A DNA stretch of 64,000 nt, taken from the NCBI GenBank assembly GCA_037349315.1, contig JBAIAC010000018.1, positions 1,240,001-1,304,000 of the forward strand, in the 5' to 3' direction. The notes under the pieces were generated by a model. The model ran no database searches, had not been told where the DNA came from, and saw only the letters and a program-made list of their open reading frames with translations. The stretch comes from Chelydra serpentina (lineage: Eukaryota; Chordata; Testudines; Chelydridae). Position numbers and translations under genes: made by a program. The number at the start of each line of letters is the position of its first letter. The stretch's first letter is position 1. Positions 33,110-44,473 of the stretch are shown here, piece after piece.

Positions 33110-33700
33110 TAAGGTTCAGTTCTTTTACGGATAAGATCTCAGATAACCCAGGCTCAATAAGTTTATTTATCAAAGATAAATCTGCAGAATGCAGAGAAGT
33201 CCATACATTACCAACTCTGGGGAACAACTTTGCAGTGATCACAGATCTCTAGTCTGTGTGAATCCCAAAGTCTGATTACAAAAACTACTTCTTTTATACC
33301 CTCCTTGTTTACAATGGTTAGAAGACTCCTTACATTACTCAGTTCTTATCAGTGTCTTATCTTCTTTTGAACATAGCATTTCAGAAGTCAGCAAAGTTTA
33401 GAGACATGCACACTAGCTGTACCTTGATACAGAGTGCACATTGGTTAAGCATCAAACATACCATCTTATCCTATCTTTCTGGTATGTTTCTGCACCTAGC
33501 ACTTCACATTTCTCCTTGGTTAAACAAGTTAGCATAAGTAAAAAGCATTCTGGGAAAAGCTTAACATGAATACAATTCATAGCTATACAACTTAGCATAG
33601 ATACAAAGCATTCTGAAAATATATGACATACCTTACTTGGCTACTTTTAGCTACATTATTATCTTAGTTGAAGAACACACCTTATCCAGTCAAACTTATA
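33110..33700 (-). mobile_element. Probable LTR-type element, antisense
   Basis: On the minus strand there is a TATA box TATAAAAG at 33298-33291 and AATAAA at 33167-33162, the same promoter and poly(A) layout as the LTR-like elements at 25.1-25.4 kb and 35.8-37.4 kb. Ends are not defined and no coding sequence is visible. The class is unknown. Confidence 0.4.
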
Positions 33701-34010
33701 GTTACAGAAGTGGAGTAATTTACATATTTTTTAGTGAATACATCTGTTTGTGAGAGCCAATTTCTCAACCCTTTATACAATACCATTCCTCATCTGGTAA
33801 AACTACCATTTTATATAACTGTAGCTTCACTAATAGTAGTTTTCCACTTCACCTTTGGTCTAGCCATAAACATTATGGGACTGTGGTTCAGTAGTTTGGT
33901 CAATACTGTGTTCTGTCATACAGTGTAACTTACTGAGCTGTGTGATGTGAACATCTGCTTTTAAGTGTTGAAGAATAAGGATTAAGATAAACAAGGAAAT
34001 GGGTTTTAAA
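33701..34010. other. Intronic sequence, nothing recognised
   Basis: A 64-codon frame at 33734-33928 has hydrophobic stretches but no recognisable domain. Confidence 0.35.
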
Positions 34011-34044
34011 TTTGCCCCTGTACCACTGAGCTATCCCTCCCCCC
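34011..34044 (-). mobile_element. Short tRNA-derived SINE head fragment
   Basis: Reverse-complemented, it reads GGGGGGAGGGATAGCTCAGT followed by GGTACAGGGGCAAA. GATAGCTCAGTGGT is the A-box region of tRNA-derived SINEs, and turtles have SINEs with a GGGAGGGATAGCTCAGTGGT-like start. Only ~34 bp remain, so the call is tentative. Confidence 0.45.
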
Positions 34045-35545
34045 GATACTTGTTTCCTTGTTTACCTTCTCTGGGGTATATTTCAATCCTGAAAAGCAGA
34101 CAGGCACATCATAGAACTGAGTACATTTCACAGAATGACAGGCCATTTTCTGAAGTTACAAACAGTTAAGATGGAATTATTTCTTCTTAGTTTCTATTGG
34201 CCATGATACTTGATGGCAGACTTCAACTTTAAATGACATCCTAACAGCATAAAATTAGCTAGGGATAAAATTGACACCAAATATAGTAAAGTTAAGCTCT
34301 TTGAATGGGATACTACTTTCACAAGTTCTAATGAAAGACCTAGATTGGTGGCAAAATGTATCACTTTCAGTCAGGTGAAAGATTGATATCCTTAAAATGT
34401 GTCTTGTCTTGCCAAAAATAATCTTTATGCTAATGGACATTCCTTATAATATTGCCTATAGATAATTAGAAATTATAGAAGAGGGCAAGAGACCTTGAGT
34501 TCACATTAATAAAGTAGAACGCTCAGGGAGGATTGAGAATACATAATGTGTATTGCTAGCTGGCAGCCAATATGAGAGACTCTATTGAAAGGACATTTAA
34601 TTCTGATACTAAATTAAAATTATGGTGGAATATGGGGACCAGCATTCCTTTAGAAGTAGAATAGAGGCAGTGTTCTTGTTTCTTTTCTGAGGTAGAATCT
34701 CAACAATTTTAAAATAGCCTTAAACATTTGATTATTAAGATTATACAGGGCATCAGAATGGGGACCTCTATTTATGAATAAATTTTTATAGAACTATCCA
34801 GTATTCAGCATTGCAGGGGGAGTCTGCTGATAGATATATTAGAAAGAAATGGGAATGTAGGACCTAATTTATATAGTCAAAAGAGGTGTTATGCAGGGTT
34901 GTCATGTGACTAAGGTGCTTTTGAAAAAACATTGTATTTACCTTCAGTCAAAACATGTTATTTAGAATGGAGGAATAATATGGACAATGGTGTGCTTTCT
35001 AGAACAGGTTTTCTATATCGTGTGTGTCTAAATATAAAATGGCAAAATGTGTGTATTAGATTGGCAGAGATAATAAGTTGTGAGACATTTTGATTTAACC
35101 CTGTTTTCTGTGTCTCAGGTCATTCTAGAATGAATGAAATTATCCCACAGGTGAACATTTTTAGGAAATTTGAGCAAAACCAGGCCAGCCATTTTTCAGT
35201 TAAAAGGGATGTTGTACAAAAATTTCTCTCTCTCTCCCCCAGTTCTTAAGGAAAAGAAAAGCTTGCATCCTTTTTTAATAATAGCATAACATGGAAAATA
35301 GCTCAGGATAGAAAATATTTTGTTCATTTTACTGACACTCACTGAGAAGAGTTTTCTAATGATTTTATTTTTACATTTGAAAGAATGTAGCTTGCTAATA
35401 GTGGAGAGGAAGGAAAGACGGAATCTGAGAAGAGTGAGATAATGAGAAAGGGAAGTAATAGCTTGAGAGTAGGGACAATAGAGATCAGGAAATAGGAAAC
35501 AATGAAGTGGTTAGAGGAGGATAGCAGGAAAGAAGTCTCGTTGAT
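34045..35545. other. Intronic sequence, nothing recognised
   Basis: No transposon end, exon or tandem repeat seen. A CT run lies near 35228. Confidence 0.4.
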
Positions 35546-35550
35546 ATGCA

Positions 35551-35595
35551 GTGTTGTTGTAGCCATGTTGGTCTCACGGTTGATGACAGAGGCGA
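35551..35595 (-). mobile_element. Short Penelope-like repeat end
   Basis: GTTGTTGTAGCCATGTTGGT followed by CTCACGG matches the far end of the family whose other end is at 20674-20772 (in that family GTTGTAGCCGTGTTGGTCC is usual). Only a terminal scrap remains. Confidence 0.4.
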
Positions 35596-35774
35596 TACCT
35601 CCTAAGGATCTAGTTTACGTCCTCCTTGAAAAAAGATGGGAAGATCCTGCACAGAGAGGAAGTAGCAGAAGGACGGAAGGATTTAAAGAGGGAGTAACAT
35701 ATGACAAATAGTAGATTTGAGATTACCAGCATCAGAGTCAAACTGAATAGTCTGCAAAACAGTGAAGAAACTGC

Positions 35775-37415
35775 ATTCAGTAAATGTCACATTCTGGGGT
35801 GCAATCCAGACCAGAGGTGGGTTATGTCACAGCCTGTCCTGTAACCATGAGTGCCTCAAAATGCTCTGCTGCTGTAGCTGTCTTGCCTGGATGCTTCCAG
35901 CCAATGTACAATCAGGCACTGAGTGTGTCTGCGTTAAGCAGCTCTGACTCAGCAATTTTGACTTCAGCAGCCTGCTTGTTGGACCACTTCCACACTCTGG
36001 TCTCCACCATCCTAGGTTACACCTGGCAAGATGTCTGCAACACCTCCCAGTCCTGAAGTTTCCCAAACCCTTGTGCTCTACAATGTCCAGTCCTCTCCTG
36101 GACCATTCAGAGAGATATTGAGGTTTGTTTGTTCCTTTAAAAGTACAGTATCCAGCAGTTTGCCAGATGTAGTATTCACTTTAAATTAAACACAGCACTG
36201 GGTTGGTTTAGATTAAAAGTAAAACAAGTTTATTAACAAAAGTTGACAGGCTTTTAAGTGAGTTCAGTTATAAAGGATAGAGTTAAAAATAGTTACAAGC
36301 AAAAAACCAAACAAACAGAAAAACTGCCATCACTGTCTAGAGGCTGAGACTAAACAAGCTACTACCTTTGTTCCAGGTGAGATTCTCATCACACTATCTT
36401 CCAGCAAGATGGCTGACCAACCCCTCTGGTCAGGATCTCCCACAAAGTACAAAGGGCTCAGTTCCTTTGTCAGTTTAGGTGAATGATAACTTGGGGTTCT
36501 TTGCCTCTCTTTTATAACCCAGTGAGCCTCTGAAATAGATACTTCTGAAGGTCCTCCTACCCTCAATAAACTTCCTTCAAGCTGTGCAGGACGCAACATG
36601 GATTCTCCCAGTGAAGGAAGTTTCACGCTGGTTTCTTCCCCCACCCTGCTGGGGTTTTCTAAAATGCAAATTGAGCTGTTTCTGCTATCTTCTCCCCGTC
36701 CTGTGATGCTGAGTGGCTGTCTCCTCCTCTTGTTGGCTTGATGGTCCTGTTTACCTTCTATGTAAATTGCATTCCCATTATCGCTTAATGTAACTTGGAA
36801 ATACCTTCATATAGCAAAACCACATTCCTTTGTCTGGTGGGGGCCTTTAGTCCTGCCTTGTAGACATATTTTGTTAACATAATTTCCAATACGTTTGTAA
36901 TTTTGAATGTGTCCTCCAATGTTCCCTCTATTTTTTGACAGGCCGTGTACGCAAAAAAATGTTTTCTGTTCAAATTTTTGAAGCAGAGTTCAAATTTGTG
37001 CACCATGAGGCAAATGCGCCCAAGTGAGTAAAATGCTTATACAAGGAGATGTGTGGGTCCCGACCGTCCCGACGTGATCAACGTTCCACGTTTGAAATGC
37101 TGGTGGGGAGGGGTACGATTCATTGCCCTCCTTTCCCTTTCCCCCCCTTGCCAGCTAGTAGAATCTGTATGTGTTGATAGATGGCGGGCGAACAATGTCA
37201 AAAGTTGCCCGTAAATGATATTTCGGCCTGGCTCCGATCTAGTGTTTCATCGGGTGTGCAGGGTTTAGGAACTGTGTGTGCGCGCACACACGCACAGCTT
37301 AGAAGGAACAGTGGTGTCCTCCATACGTACAGCACAGAATAATATTAATGATCAGTAAATTATTAGCTTTCTATTGATATCTTCCATGACACCTTATAGA
37401 TACAGGGTATGACAT
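35775..37415 (-). mobile_element. LTR-like retroelement sequence, antisense, with a nested hAT
   Basis: The + strand sequence starts TGTCACATTCTGGGG near 35780 and ends GGGTATGACA near 37413, a TGTCA/TGACA inverted pair as at LTR borders. On the minus strand there is a TATA box TATAAAAG at 36516-36509 and AATAAA at 36234-36229. I recognise the sequence as a high-copy turtle repeat but cannot name its class. No gag or pol is visible. It continues after the nested hAT (36917-37313) with CATACGTACAGCACAG. Length without the hAT is about 1.24 kb, long for a solo LTR. Confidence 0.5.
36917..37313 (+). mobile_element. hAT MITE nested in the LTR-like repeat
   Basis: The left end is CAATGTTCCCTCTATTTTT and the right end AGCTTAGAAGGAACAGTG. 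A perfect 8-bp duplication GTGTCCTC flanks it (36909-36916 and 37314-37321). It has an alternating CG/TG run (GTGTGCGCGCACACACGC) near the right end. 397 bp, non-coding. It must postdate the LTR-like repeat. Confidence 0.93.
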
Positions 37416-37589
37416 TAAGGAGGCACAGTATCATTGGGATGATATTAGAGGCACAGTAAATACTAAATAATATTAGAGTTTTGAAAATCTTTGTTTTACC
37501 AGCATAAATACCTTACCTGTATCTTTTTTTAATATATACTTCTAACCAGAAAGTTCTTTAATTACTTGCTCTCTAGATTAGACCCTACA

Positions 37590-37745
37590 TTTGTCAGACA
37601 AGCTAGAGATTTTAGGTGCCTCAGTGTTTTGGTGCCTATTTGGAGACACCTCAACATTTACAGGGCCTATGTTCAACCCTTTCTAAAAATCCGTTCCCTT
37701 TAAATTAGGCACCTGAACTCATGAGTCACTTTTGAAATTTTAGTT
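37590..37745 (+). mobile_element. Foldback MITE fragment (TTTAGGTGCC type)
   Basis: TTTTAGGTGCCTCAGTG near the left, TTTGGTGCCTATTTGGAG, and near the right TTAGGCACCTGAAC and TCACTTTTGAAATTTT. It is similar in motif order to the insertion at 2468-2660. Confidence 0.45.
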
Positions 37746-37997
37746 TTCTGTATCCTGCGTTTAGGGAATGAAGAATGACCTTACTCAGTAACTTCTGGAT
37801 GTGGGATTTCATATTTTACGTGTGTTCATATCTCATAATTTTATACAAAGAGAGACATCAAAAGAAACAGGCAGATGGAGACAACCGTGTGATACATTAT
37901 AATGAAGCTGAGAGAAATCTGAGTCCCTATCCTACCATCAACAAAATACACAGACCCTGACTTAGAGTATATCTGCATAGCCTGTGTAAATGACTTA

Positions 37998-38291
37998 GGG
38001 CTAGTCTACACTACCCACCCGATTAATCTAGACGTGATAAATCGATCCCAGAACACGCTCCCGTCGACTCCGGTAATCCACCCCAATGCGAGGAGGAAGC
38101 AGAGTCGATGGGGGAGCGGCAACCTTCGACTTTGCGGAGTCGACGGGGGAGCGGCAACCTTCGACTTTGCAGCGTCCACATGGCGAGGTAAGTCGAGTGA
38201 GGTACGTCGACTTCAGCTATGTTATTCGCGTAGCTGAAGTTGCGTACCTTACATCGACACCCACCCCCTCCCCGGTAGTGTAGACCAGCCC
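37998..38291 (+). mobile_element. PIF/Harbinger-type MITE
   Basis: The left end GGGCTAGTCTACACTACC and the right end GGTAGTGTAGACCAGCCC are near-perfect inverted repeats. The flanks are TTA (37995-37997) and TCA (38292-38294), one mismatch from the 3-bp TTA duplication of Harbinger elements. Inside, a ~34-bp unit with GAGCGGCAACCTTCGACTTT is duplicated in tandem (about 38098-38170). Two GTCGAC sites occur, and AGTTGCGTACCT mirrors the earlier AGGTACGTC. Confidence 0.85.
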
Positions 38292-40366
38292 TCAGTCTTA
38301 CTCAGCCTCTGTTTTGGGTGCTGGACCCTGACCAAGCTGAAGATCATCCATAGTCTAGTGTGAGCGCAGTGGAGGGTACATGGGCAGCCCTATGTAAATG
38401 CACATGATTAATACAATTGCTGTTTTGGAAGTCTGGGTGGTATTTTACACATGAGATATTGTTTTGACTACAGAGGAGTTTTCACTTTCCTCTGGAAAAT
38501 CCCACAGAGGTCACAGGCCTGGGTCAAAATGATTTACTCAGTAGGATTTTCTTGTTATGGGATGAACGCAGGATACTGTCTTCATTTTGGATCTCCCTGG
38601 CAAAGCGGTTCCTGAGCCTCTTGTTCCAAAGTATGTGGTCTGGTTTCGGCAACCAAGGCAGATAATGATGACTGTGCCCTAACTTCCACATGAACATATA
38701 ACACACCTTCACTGGTGAGCACAACTCTGTCATGGGAAGAGGGAAAAATGTGGCTTCAATGACTCATAGGTCTTGAACGCTGACCAGCAAGAGTAAGTCT
38801 ACAAAACCTTGGTTACACCAGCTGGGTAGCTATCAATTCATTATCGATATCAGTTAAAAATTTGTTAAGGGTAAAAGTTGCAACCAGAGCCCTTTGCAAA
38901 CATGTCATGAGTTTTATTGCTGATGCCCACACCAAGAGGAGAAACAGGCAATGTGTACTTGCAGTATGCCTGAAAAGTGTAAACATAACCAAGTTGTAGG
39001 CAAAGGACACATTTATGCCATTGTGCTAAATCTTTTAATTTACCACTGCATCTCAAGACAGATATACAATAACAGTACAATAGCTTGATGAATTTAAGTA
39101 CTCCACTTTTACATTTCTGTTCACAGATTAAAAGGAAAACTCTAAACCTAGTGTCGTAAGCTGTGTGTGCTCTTTTTCAGTTGAATGTTGACAGTTATTT
39201 TGGACAGGTTTGCATTTATTTGTATACGGAAAGCTCCTCTGAAGAGGCAATACCTCATCCTCCATAGAAGAGAAGCCTGAAAGAACAATTAATTAGCCTA
39301 AGAATGAAACTCCTTCACCTGGCACACAGAGAAACTGATAAGAGCGTTAAAAACACAGCAGTACAGTATAACAAGAAATGTAATAATGATATTCCTCTAG
39401 TAACCACTAGGAACAGGCCAAGCTTCACTAGAGCTTATCACTGGATAGAGTAATAAAAATGTATTCACATAAATCTTTGTTTACACTGACAAATAATGTT
39501 TACCACAGCTGTCTAGCATATAGAAATCATTTCAACAGTCACTTGTACAGCCTCAATAAAAGGATCATCAAATGCAAGGTTTAATTTTTCATCAAACTAT
39601 AAACACTGTTTTCCCCCATAGGACTCCTCTTTGGAAAAGCAGGTGGATTGTCTAGTCAGAAAAACGCAGCAGACCCATGCCTTGTAATGAAATCAAACAG
39701 CTCACTAAATCTAATCTACACTCTAGTTGAAATTTGAGCTTCAAAAGCAACAGCCCACAACTTCAGAGATTAAGTTTAGCAGAAACGCACTGATGGTGGT
39801 GATAGATGTACTATTTCAGGGTCATTCTTTCATCACATGAAAAGTTCCTTTTACAAGATACAGCCAAGCTGTGGGGGCTTGATACTGGCATTTACTCTTG
39901 TAGCTGCATTATTTACTGCATGCTTCACAATGCTGAAAAAAATTGAGATTTAAGCTGTTTTATCTAGAAAGGCAAGGAGAGTTTGTATGCTAGATTTTTT
40001 TAAAATGTATTTTGTTTCTATCATCTTGGGTTATGTCTGCAATGTCTAGTCAAGTTCTTCTCCTTAAAAAGAAAGAACCCATCAAAGAAAGCAGCACGGA
40101 GGAATCCAACTGTCCCTGTCTCTTTCATGTATGCAAAACAGAGTAAATGCTTGCAGATGAGTAGCCTGACAGCAGCAAGTACATTTAGATCAAATATTAC
40201 AGTGGGTTTATATTCTGTTGCTGTCTGCTGTGCTACGACTTCAGTCATGTTTATAATGTAGGTTGTTTGAACTCTGTTGGTTGCTTATTAGACATTTCTA
40301 CTCTTCAGATAATTTCATCTATATCTTTAGAGAGTATATTGAACTTTTTCTAAAATAGGGGTTTGT
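38292..40366. other. Intronic sequence, no gene seen
   Basis: Unique-looking sequence. Minus-strand frames of 65-75 codons in 38524-40248 show no domain or splice context. Confidence 0.4.
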
Positions 40367-41100
40367 GACAGGGAAGCGGAGTGCGAGGTCCTCTGTAAGA
40401 AAGCTGGAGTCTTCTGCTAAGTCACCCTAGACTCAGATGCTAAAACCCTGTAGTTAGGTTTGCGGTAATGATTGCTCAGTTATGCTGGTAGGTGTGTCAA
40501 ATTAGCTCCAACCAGAAACAAAAGGGGATGGAAGTAGCTCTTGGGGTCAGAGGGAACTATGACAAAGCCAGCTCAACTTCTGTGTAAGAGGCTGCCTGGG
40601 CCTGTTAATGACTGTAGCACTGTGGCTAGCCAACCACAGAAGGAGCCCCAACTGAGAGGAAATTGGTGACTCCAGTATAAGTGCAGCAGAAAGTGGGGAG
40701 ATGTAGAAGTCTGTGGTTATGTTTGCAGAAGTGGGGGGAAGTAAGAAGGTTCTTGCAGGACTCGGAGTGAGCAGGGAGTGGAAGTGCCACTGGAGAAAGC
40801 TTGTAAAGAAAAACAAATTCAAAGGGGAAACAGACAGACTGACACACTGAGGGAGAAGGGGCTGTGCCCCGCTGAAACTAGACTGTGAGTTTGTGTTCTA
40901 GTTTGGCTTATCAGGAAAGAGACACTGAACTGAAGTAGGGACCTGGAGGGCCAGTGGACCTGAGGATTAAATAAACTGCACTCCACGCAGGGGACGTTTG
41001 TTTGCCTTTGGACTGTTTACCTTAATTAATCTATGCCCAGCAAGTGTGTTAGATCTGAGATTTGGGCTCTGGTGAAATAAATATCATCTGAATGCAATCT
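40367..41100 (+). mobile_element. Possible LTR-type repeat
   Basis: It begins TGTGACAGGGAAGCGGAG and contains ATTAAATAAACTGCACTCC near 40966, a poly(A)-type signal, with GGTGAAATAAATATC further on. The TGTGAC start and the late AATAAA echo the LTR-like elements at 7.9 kb and 52.9 kb. Ends and class are undetermined; it could be unique sequence. Confidence 0.3.
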
Positions 41101-41164
41101 CCAAGTCATGGCTGCTTATAAACAACACTACATGCCCAGAACCTTGGCTTCAGTCAAGAAACTC

Positions 41165-41405
41165 ACTATGTGTATCTTGAGAGGCTCCTAGCACTATTGT
41201 ATTGGGGCATCTTGTAGTCTTTCTTTATCCTCACAACTCCTATGTGACATTGAAAAGTACTGTTATCTCCATTTTACATATAGCAACTGAGAAGCTAAAT
41301 GACTTGGCCAAGGTGATCCAGGAAGGCTTCAGCAGAGCAAGGGCTTCAACATGGGTCTCCCAAGTCCTAGGCTAGTACCTTAGCTACTGAGCCATCCATC
41401 CTCTT
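41165..41405 (-). mobile_element. MIR-type SINE, antisense
   Basis: The + strand shows the complement of the SINE: TTATCTCCATTTTACATATA (body), AAATGACTTGGCCAAGGTGA (core), ATGGGTCTCCCAAGTCC and TAGCTACTGAGCC (head). 41180-41250 is the tail side. Order and spacing fit an antisense MIR-family SINE. Confidence 0.75.
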
Positions 41406-41951
41406 TAAGCCCATCTCAGAAGGTGCAGAGAGGAGACACGCATATATATTTATGTTTAACCGGAGCAGACATGAAATCTACTGAGACCTTGAGGCATTGA
41501 TTTAAATTAGCTGAAGTGCTTATATATGCTGGCAGTGGGTCCCACTAAAAATCTTAGAGAGATGACATACTGTCCTTTGATGTTTAGCTTTTTTTTGTCA
41601 ACTCAGTATGTAAAGCTAAAAAAGAACACCTTATTTTTCAGACTACAGCATTTTTAGTCCATTTTTTTGAGTAATATATTTTTTTTTCTCTTTTTGTGAA
41701 TGCCTTTGAAGTAACCACACTTAAATCATTTCCTTCTAGATGCTGTATGATAGTGATCCGCAGAGAGCTTGGAATGGAAATGCAGGAAAGAGGTGAAGGC
41801 CAACATTTTTGAGCATAGGTGCCTGAAGCTAGCCTTCTAAAGCCATATTTAGGCTCTTAAATAAAATAGCCTGATTTTCAAGTTGCAGAATACCTACATC
41901 CTTCATTGCCAATGTTGCCTTCCAAGGATTAATTTAGTTCTAATTTAAAAT
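41406..41951. other. Intronic sequence with MITE-like scraps
   Basis: Around 41798-41890 ATTTTTGAGCATAGGTGCC, TTAGGCTCTTAAATA and CCTGATTTTCAAG recall the TTTAGGTGCC foldback family. No complete element or exon. Confidence 0.35.
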
Positions 41952-42180
41952 AATAGAATCATAGAATATTTGGGTTGGAAGAGACCTCAAGAGGTCATCT
42001 AGTCCCGCCCCCGCCTTCTCAAAGCAGGACCAACCCCGACTAAATCATCCCAGGAAGCGACTTTGTCAAGCCGGGCCTTAAAAACCTCTAAGGATGGAGT
42101 TTCCACCACTTCCCTAGGTAACCCATTCCAGTGCTTCACCACCCTACCAGTGAAATAGTTTTTCCTAATATCTCTCTGCT
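41952..42180 (-). mobile_element. CR1 LINE 3' fragment, antisense
   Basis: The + strand begins AATAGAATCATAGAATATTT, the complement of the CR1 terminal ATTCTATGATTCTATT repeat. It runs through the 3' UTR (GAGGTCATCTAGTCC, AAAGCAGGACCAACCCCG) into the end of the coding region (TAACCCATTCCAGTGCTTCA, AGTTTTTCCTAATATC). The insertion is strongly 5'-truncated. Confidence 0.93.
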
Positions 42181-42485
42181 CCTATAACCTTTTTAAACCT
42201 ACAATAAGAACATAGGATGATGACTTGGTTTAAAAAAATAAAATTATGACACTGCAAGGTTTTCTATCATTTTTCACATGAAATAATTGGGCAAGAAAGT
42301 TGAACTTCTTTATGTAGCTTCCTTTTTAGAAGATTATTAGGAGAGTTGGGCCCAAACCCAAGTCCCAAATCTCAGTACTCCAAAAGATGGGAGTAGCTTG
42401 GATGTACATCTGAAAACTGTAAGTGGTGCAACATTACTGGGTGTGTTCCAACTTTGACTTCAGTAGGAATTGTATTGGGCCCTAA

Positions 42486-42685
42486 GGATATGTCTACGTT
42501 TCAGTACAACACACACAGCTGGCCTGTGTCAGGTGACTCGAGCTCAGGCTGCAGGGCTATAAAATTGCAGTGTAGACGTTTGGACTCTAGCCCGAGCCTA
42601 ACTGTCTACACAGCAAGTCCAGGTCAACTGACCCAGGCCAGCAGCAGCTGGGTCGTGGGTCTTTTATCTGTGGGCAGACATATCA
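42486..42685 (+). mobile_element. PIF/Harbinger-like MITE
   Basis: The left end GGATATGTCTACG and right end GGCAGACATATCA are inverted repeats flanked by TAA on both sides (42483-42485 and 42686-42688). It contains ACTGACCCAGGCCAGCAGC and CAGTGTAGACGTTTGG. The 3-bp TAA duplication supports Harbinger. Confidence 0.72.
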
Positions 42686-43261
42686 TAAGAGTCCAAGTCA
42701 AACCTTGGATTTGAACAGTTGGAGGGATGTTTGGATCTGGATCTGAACTTTATGGCTACAGGTCATCTCCATTTGTTGTGACTGTATGAAATGAATGCCA
42801 TTGCTGATGGTTTGTTCTCGCTTCTAATTTGTATTACTCAGAGTAGCATTCACCCCTATTAGAATGAAAGATTCTATTGATGTTGAACTTATCTGACTAC
42901 TGGCAATAGTCACTCCAGGACAGGCTGTGTAATTGTTCAAAACCAAAGACTTTTAACAGCCTATTTGGGTAATACAAACATTTAATTTTTATTCAATTCA
43001 CCTATTCCCCTTCTCATTTAACATCTGATCTAATTATTTCCCTTGCTGCTTTATGAATTTCACATTAAGCCATTCAGCTATGAAAATCTTTGCTAAAGTC
43101 CTGATTGCTTGTCTGGTGAAAACAAAAGTTCTTCAAAAGAGAATTAAGCCTTTACTGAAATCCTAAGGATTCTCTTTGATCTGTTATTTGAATTGTCAAT
43201 TCAGATTAAAAAATTGTATTCCGCTATCTTTTTTGATGGGAGCCAAGAAGGTTGGAGAAGA
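42686..43261. other. Intronic sequence, nothing recognised
   Basis: No transposon end or coding exon seen. Confidence 0.4.
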
Positions 43262-43361
43262 AGGGATGGTATTGTGGCTATGAGTCTGGGCTGGGACTTG
43301 GGAGACTAAGACTTTAATTCCTGACTTTGCCTCAAAACTTTTTGTGGCCTTTGAATCCGTG

Positions 43362-43433
43362 GGGCCTGATGTAAACTCTATTGAAGTCAATAGGAAATCT
43401 CCCATAAACTGTAATGTGCTTTCAATCAGGCCC
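43362..43433 (+). mobile_element. Chompy-like MITE inside the MIR SINE
   Basis: GGGCCTGATGTAAACTC at the left, TTGAAGTCAATAGG and CTTTCAATCAGGCCC at the right. The palindrome has decayed in the centre. Confidence 0.7.
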
Positions 43434-43503
43434 ATGAACTGTCTCAATTTCTTATCTTAAAAATGGGGATGGTGATGCTTTTTTTTTGGTCTTGTCTTTT
43501 TAA

Positions 43504-43920
43504 GCCCCAATTCAGGAAAACATCTCTAATTCACGCAGCACTTAAGCACATGCTTAGTCCTTTTGAAGTCTGTAGGATACAAGCAGGGGCGGCTCTTACA
43601 AGCAGGGGCGCCGCCACGTCTGCCTGCGTCGGGGGCGGGGCCCACCCCCGACGCAGGCAGTCCCATTCCGGAGCGGCAAGGGGACAGCGGTGGACGTGCC
43701 GCCCCTTTGCCGCGGCGGCAGGCGAGACTGGGGCGGCAGTACGAGTCCCGCAGCGGCAATTCGGCGGCGGGAAGAGCGGACCTGCCGCCGAATTGCCGCC
43801 GCGGGACTCGGACTGCCGCCCCCTTCTCACCTGCCGCCCCAAGCACCAGCTTGGCAAGCTGATGCCTGGAGCCGGCCCTGGATACAAGCACGTGCTTAAG
43901 TGCTTGCCTGAATTTGGACC
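43504..43920 (+). mobile_element. Foldback MITE split by a hAT
   Basis: The left arm GCCCCAATTCAGGAAAAC, then AGCACTTAAGCACATGC, pairs with the right arm GCACGTGCTTAAGTGCTT and GCCTGAATTTGGACC. This is the CAATTCAGCAAGCACTTAAG-type foldback also present at 53686-53803. The centre is interrupted by the hAT at 43584-43880, so its own length is about 120 bp. Confidence 0.7.
43584..43880 (+). mobile_element. hAT MITE with CAGGGCCGGCTCC-type ends, + orientation
   Basis: The left end is CAGGGGCGGCTCTTAC and the right end GCCTGGAGCCGGCCCTG. A perfect 8-bp duplication GATACAAG flanks it (43576-43583 and 43881-43888). The interior is CpG-rich with the paired GAATTGCCGCCGCGGGACTC / CGGCAATTCGGC arms. 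It is the same family as 50363-50681 (opposite orientation) and 5675-7353. Confidence 0.95.
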
Positions 43921-43964
43921 GTAGGTTGTGAGCTCATAGGGGCAGGGACTGTGTCTTACGGTGT

Positions 43965-44473
43965 GTGGTAGGCTCGCCAACAGCAATTCCGGGTCCCCGG
44001 GCGGAACAGTCAATGGGCCCCCTAGAGAGGGTCGCTGGGGTGGGGAACCACTGCCGCTGTGCATTGTGCAGGGCGGGCTGGAGCCGGGCCCCACGGCCCG
44101 GTGCTGCTGGCCCGGTGTGGAGCTGGACCGCATGCGCACAAGCCGGGCACGCGCAGACACGGTCCGCCTGACATTTGGGCAGTGCTGCGCCTGCGCTGGC
44201 GGGTGCCCAGCAAGCTGCTGCTGGCTACACTACTGGAGTCCAGTGAGCTGCTGCCGGCTATGCTGCTGGGCACGCTTTTCCGGCATGGCCAGGGCTTCCA
44301 TATCCCTGTACGTCTGCCTTCGCTGCCACCGGTACCACCCCGCACGTGCCTAGCAGTCCTGGGGCCCGCCTGGTGATTTAAAAGGGGCTCCCGGGTCCTT
44401 TTAAATTGCCCAGGCCCCTAGGCAATTTCCCCCTTTGCATTCACCCCTCCACCCCCGGTCGGCGGGCCTGGTG
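43965..44473 (+). mobile_element. GC-rich insertion, probably a hAT-type element
   Basis: It splits the SINE tail between CTTACGGTGTGT and GGTGTGTATGTTCAG, so GGTGTGT may be the target duplication. The borders GGTAGGCTCGCC and GGCGGGCC are weakly inverted. The interior is very GC-rich. It has TTTAAAAGGGGCTCC and CTTTTAAATTGCCC near the right, a small inverted pair. Frames of 105-130 codons have no recognisable domain. Confidence 0.55.

Noticed and set aside
34011..34044. Functional tRNA gene
   Set aside because: Only an A-box-like segment is present; no B box, anticodon arm or acceptor pairing. Better explained as a SINE head scrap.
43965..44376. Coding exon in GC-rich frames of 105-130 codons
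   Set aside because: The block interrupts a SINE tail and has no splice-phase consistency; it behaves as an inserted GC-rich repeat.
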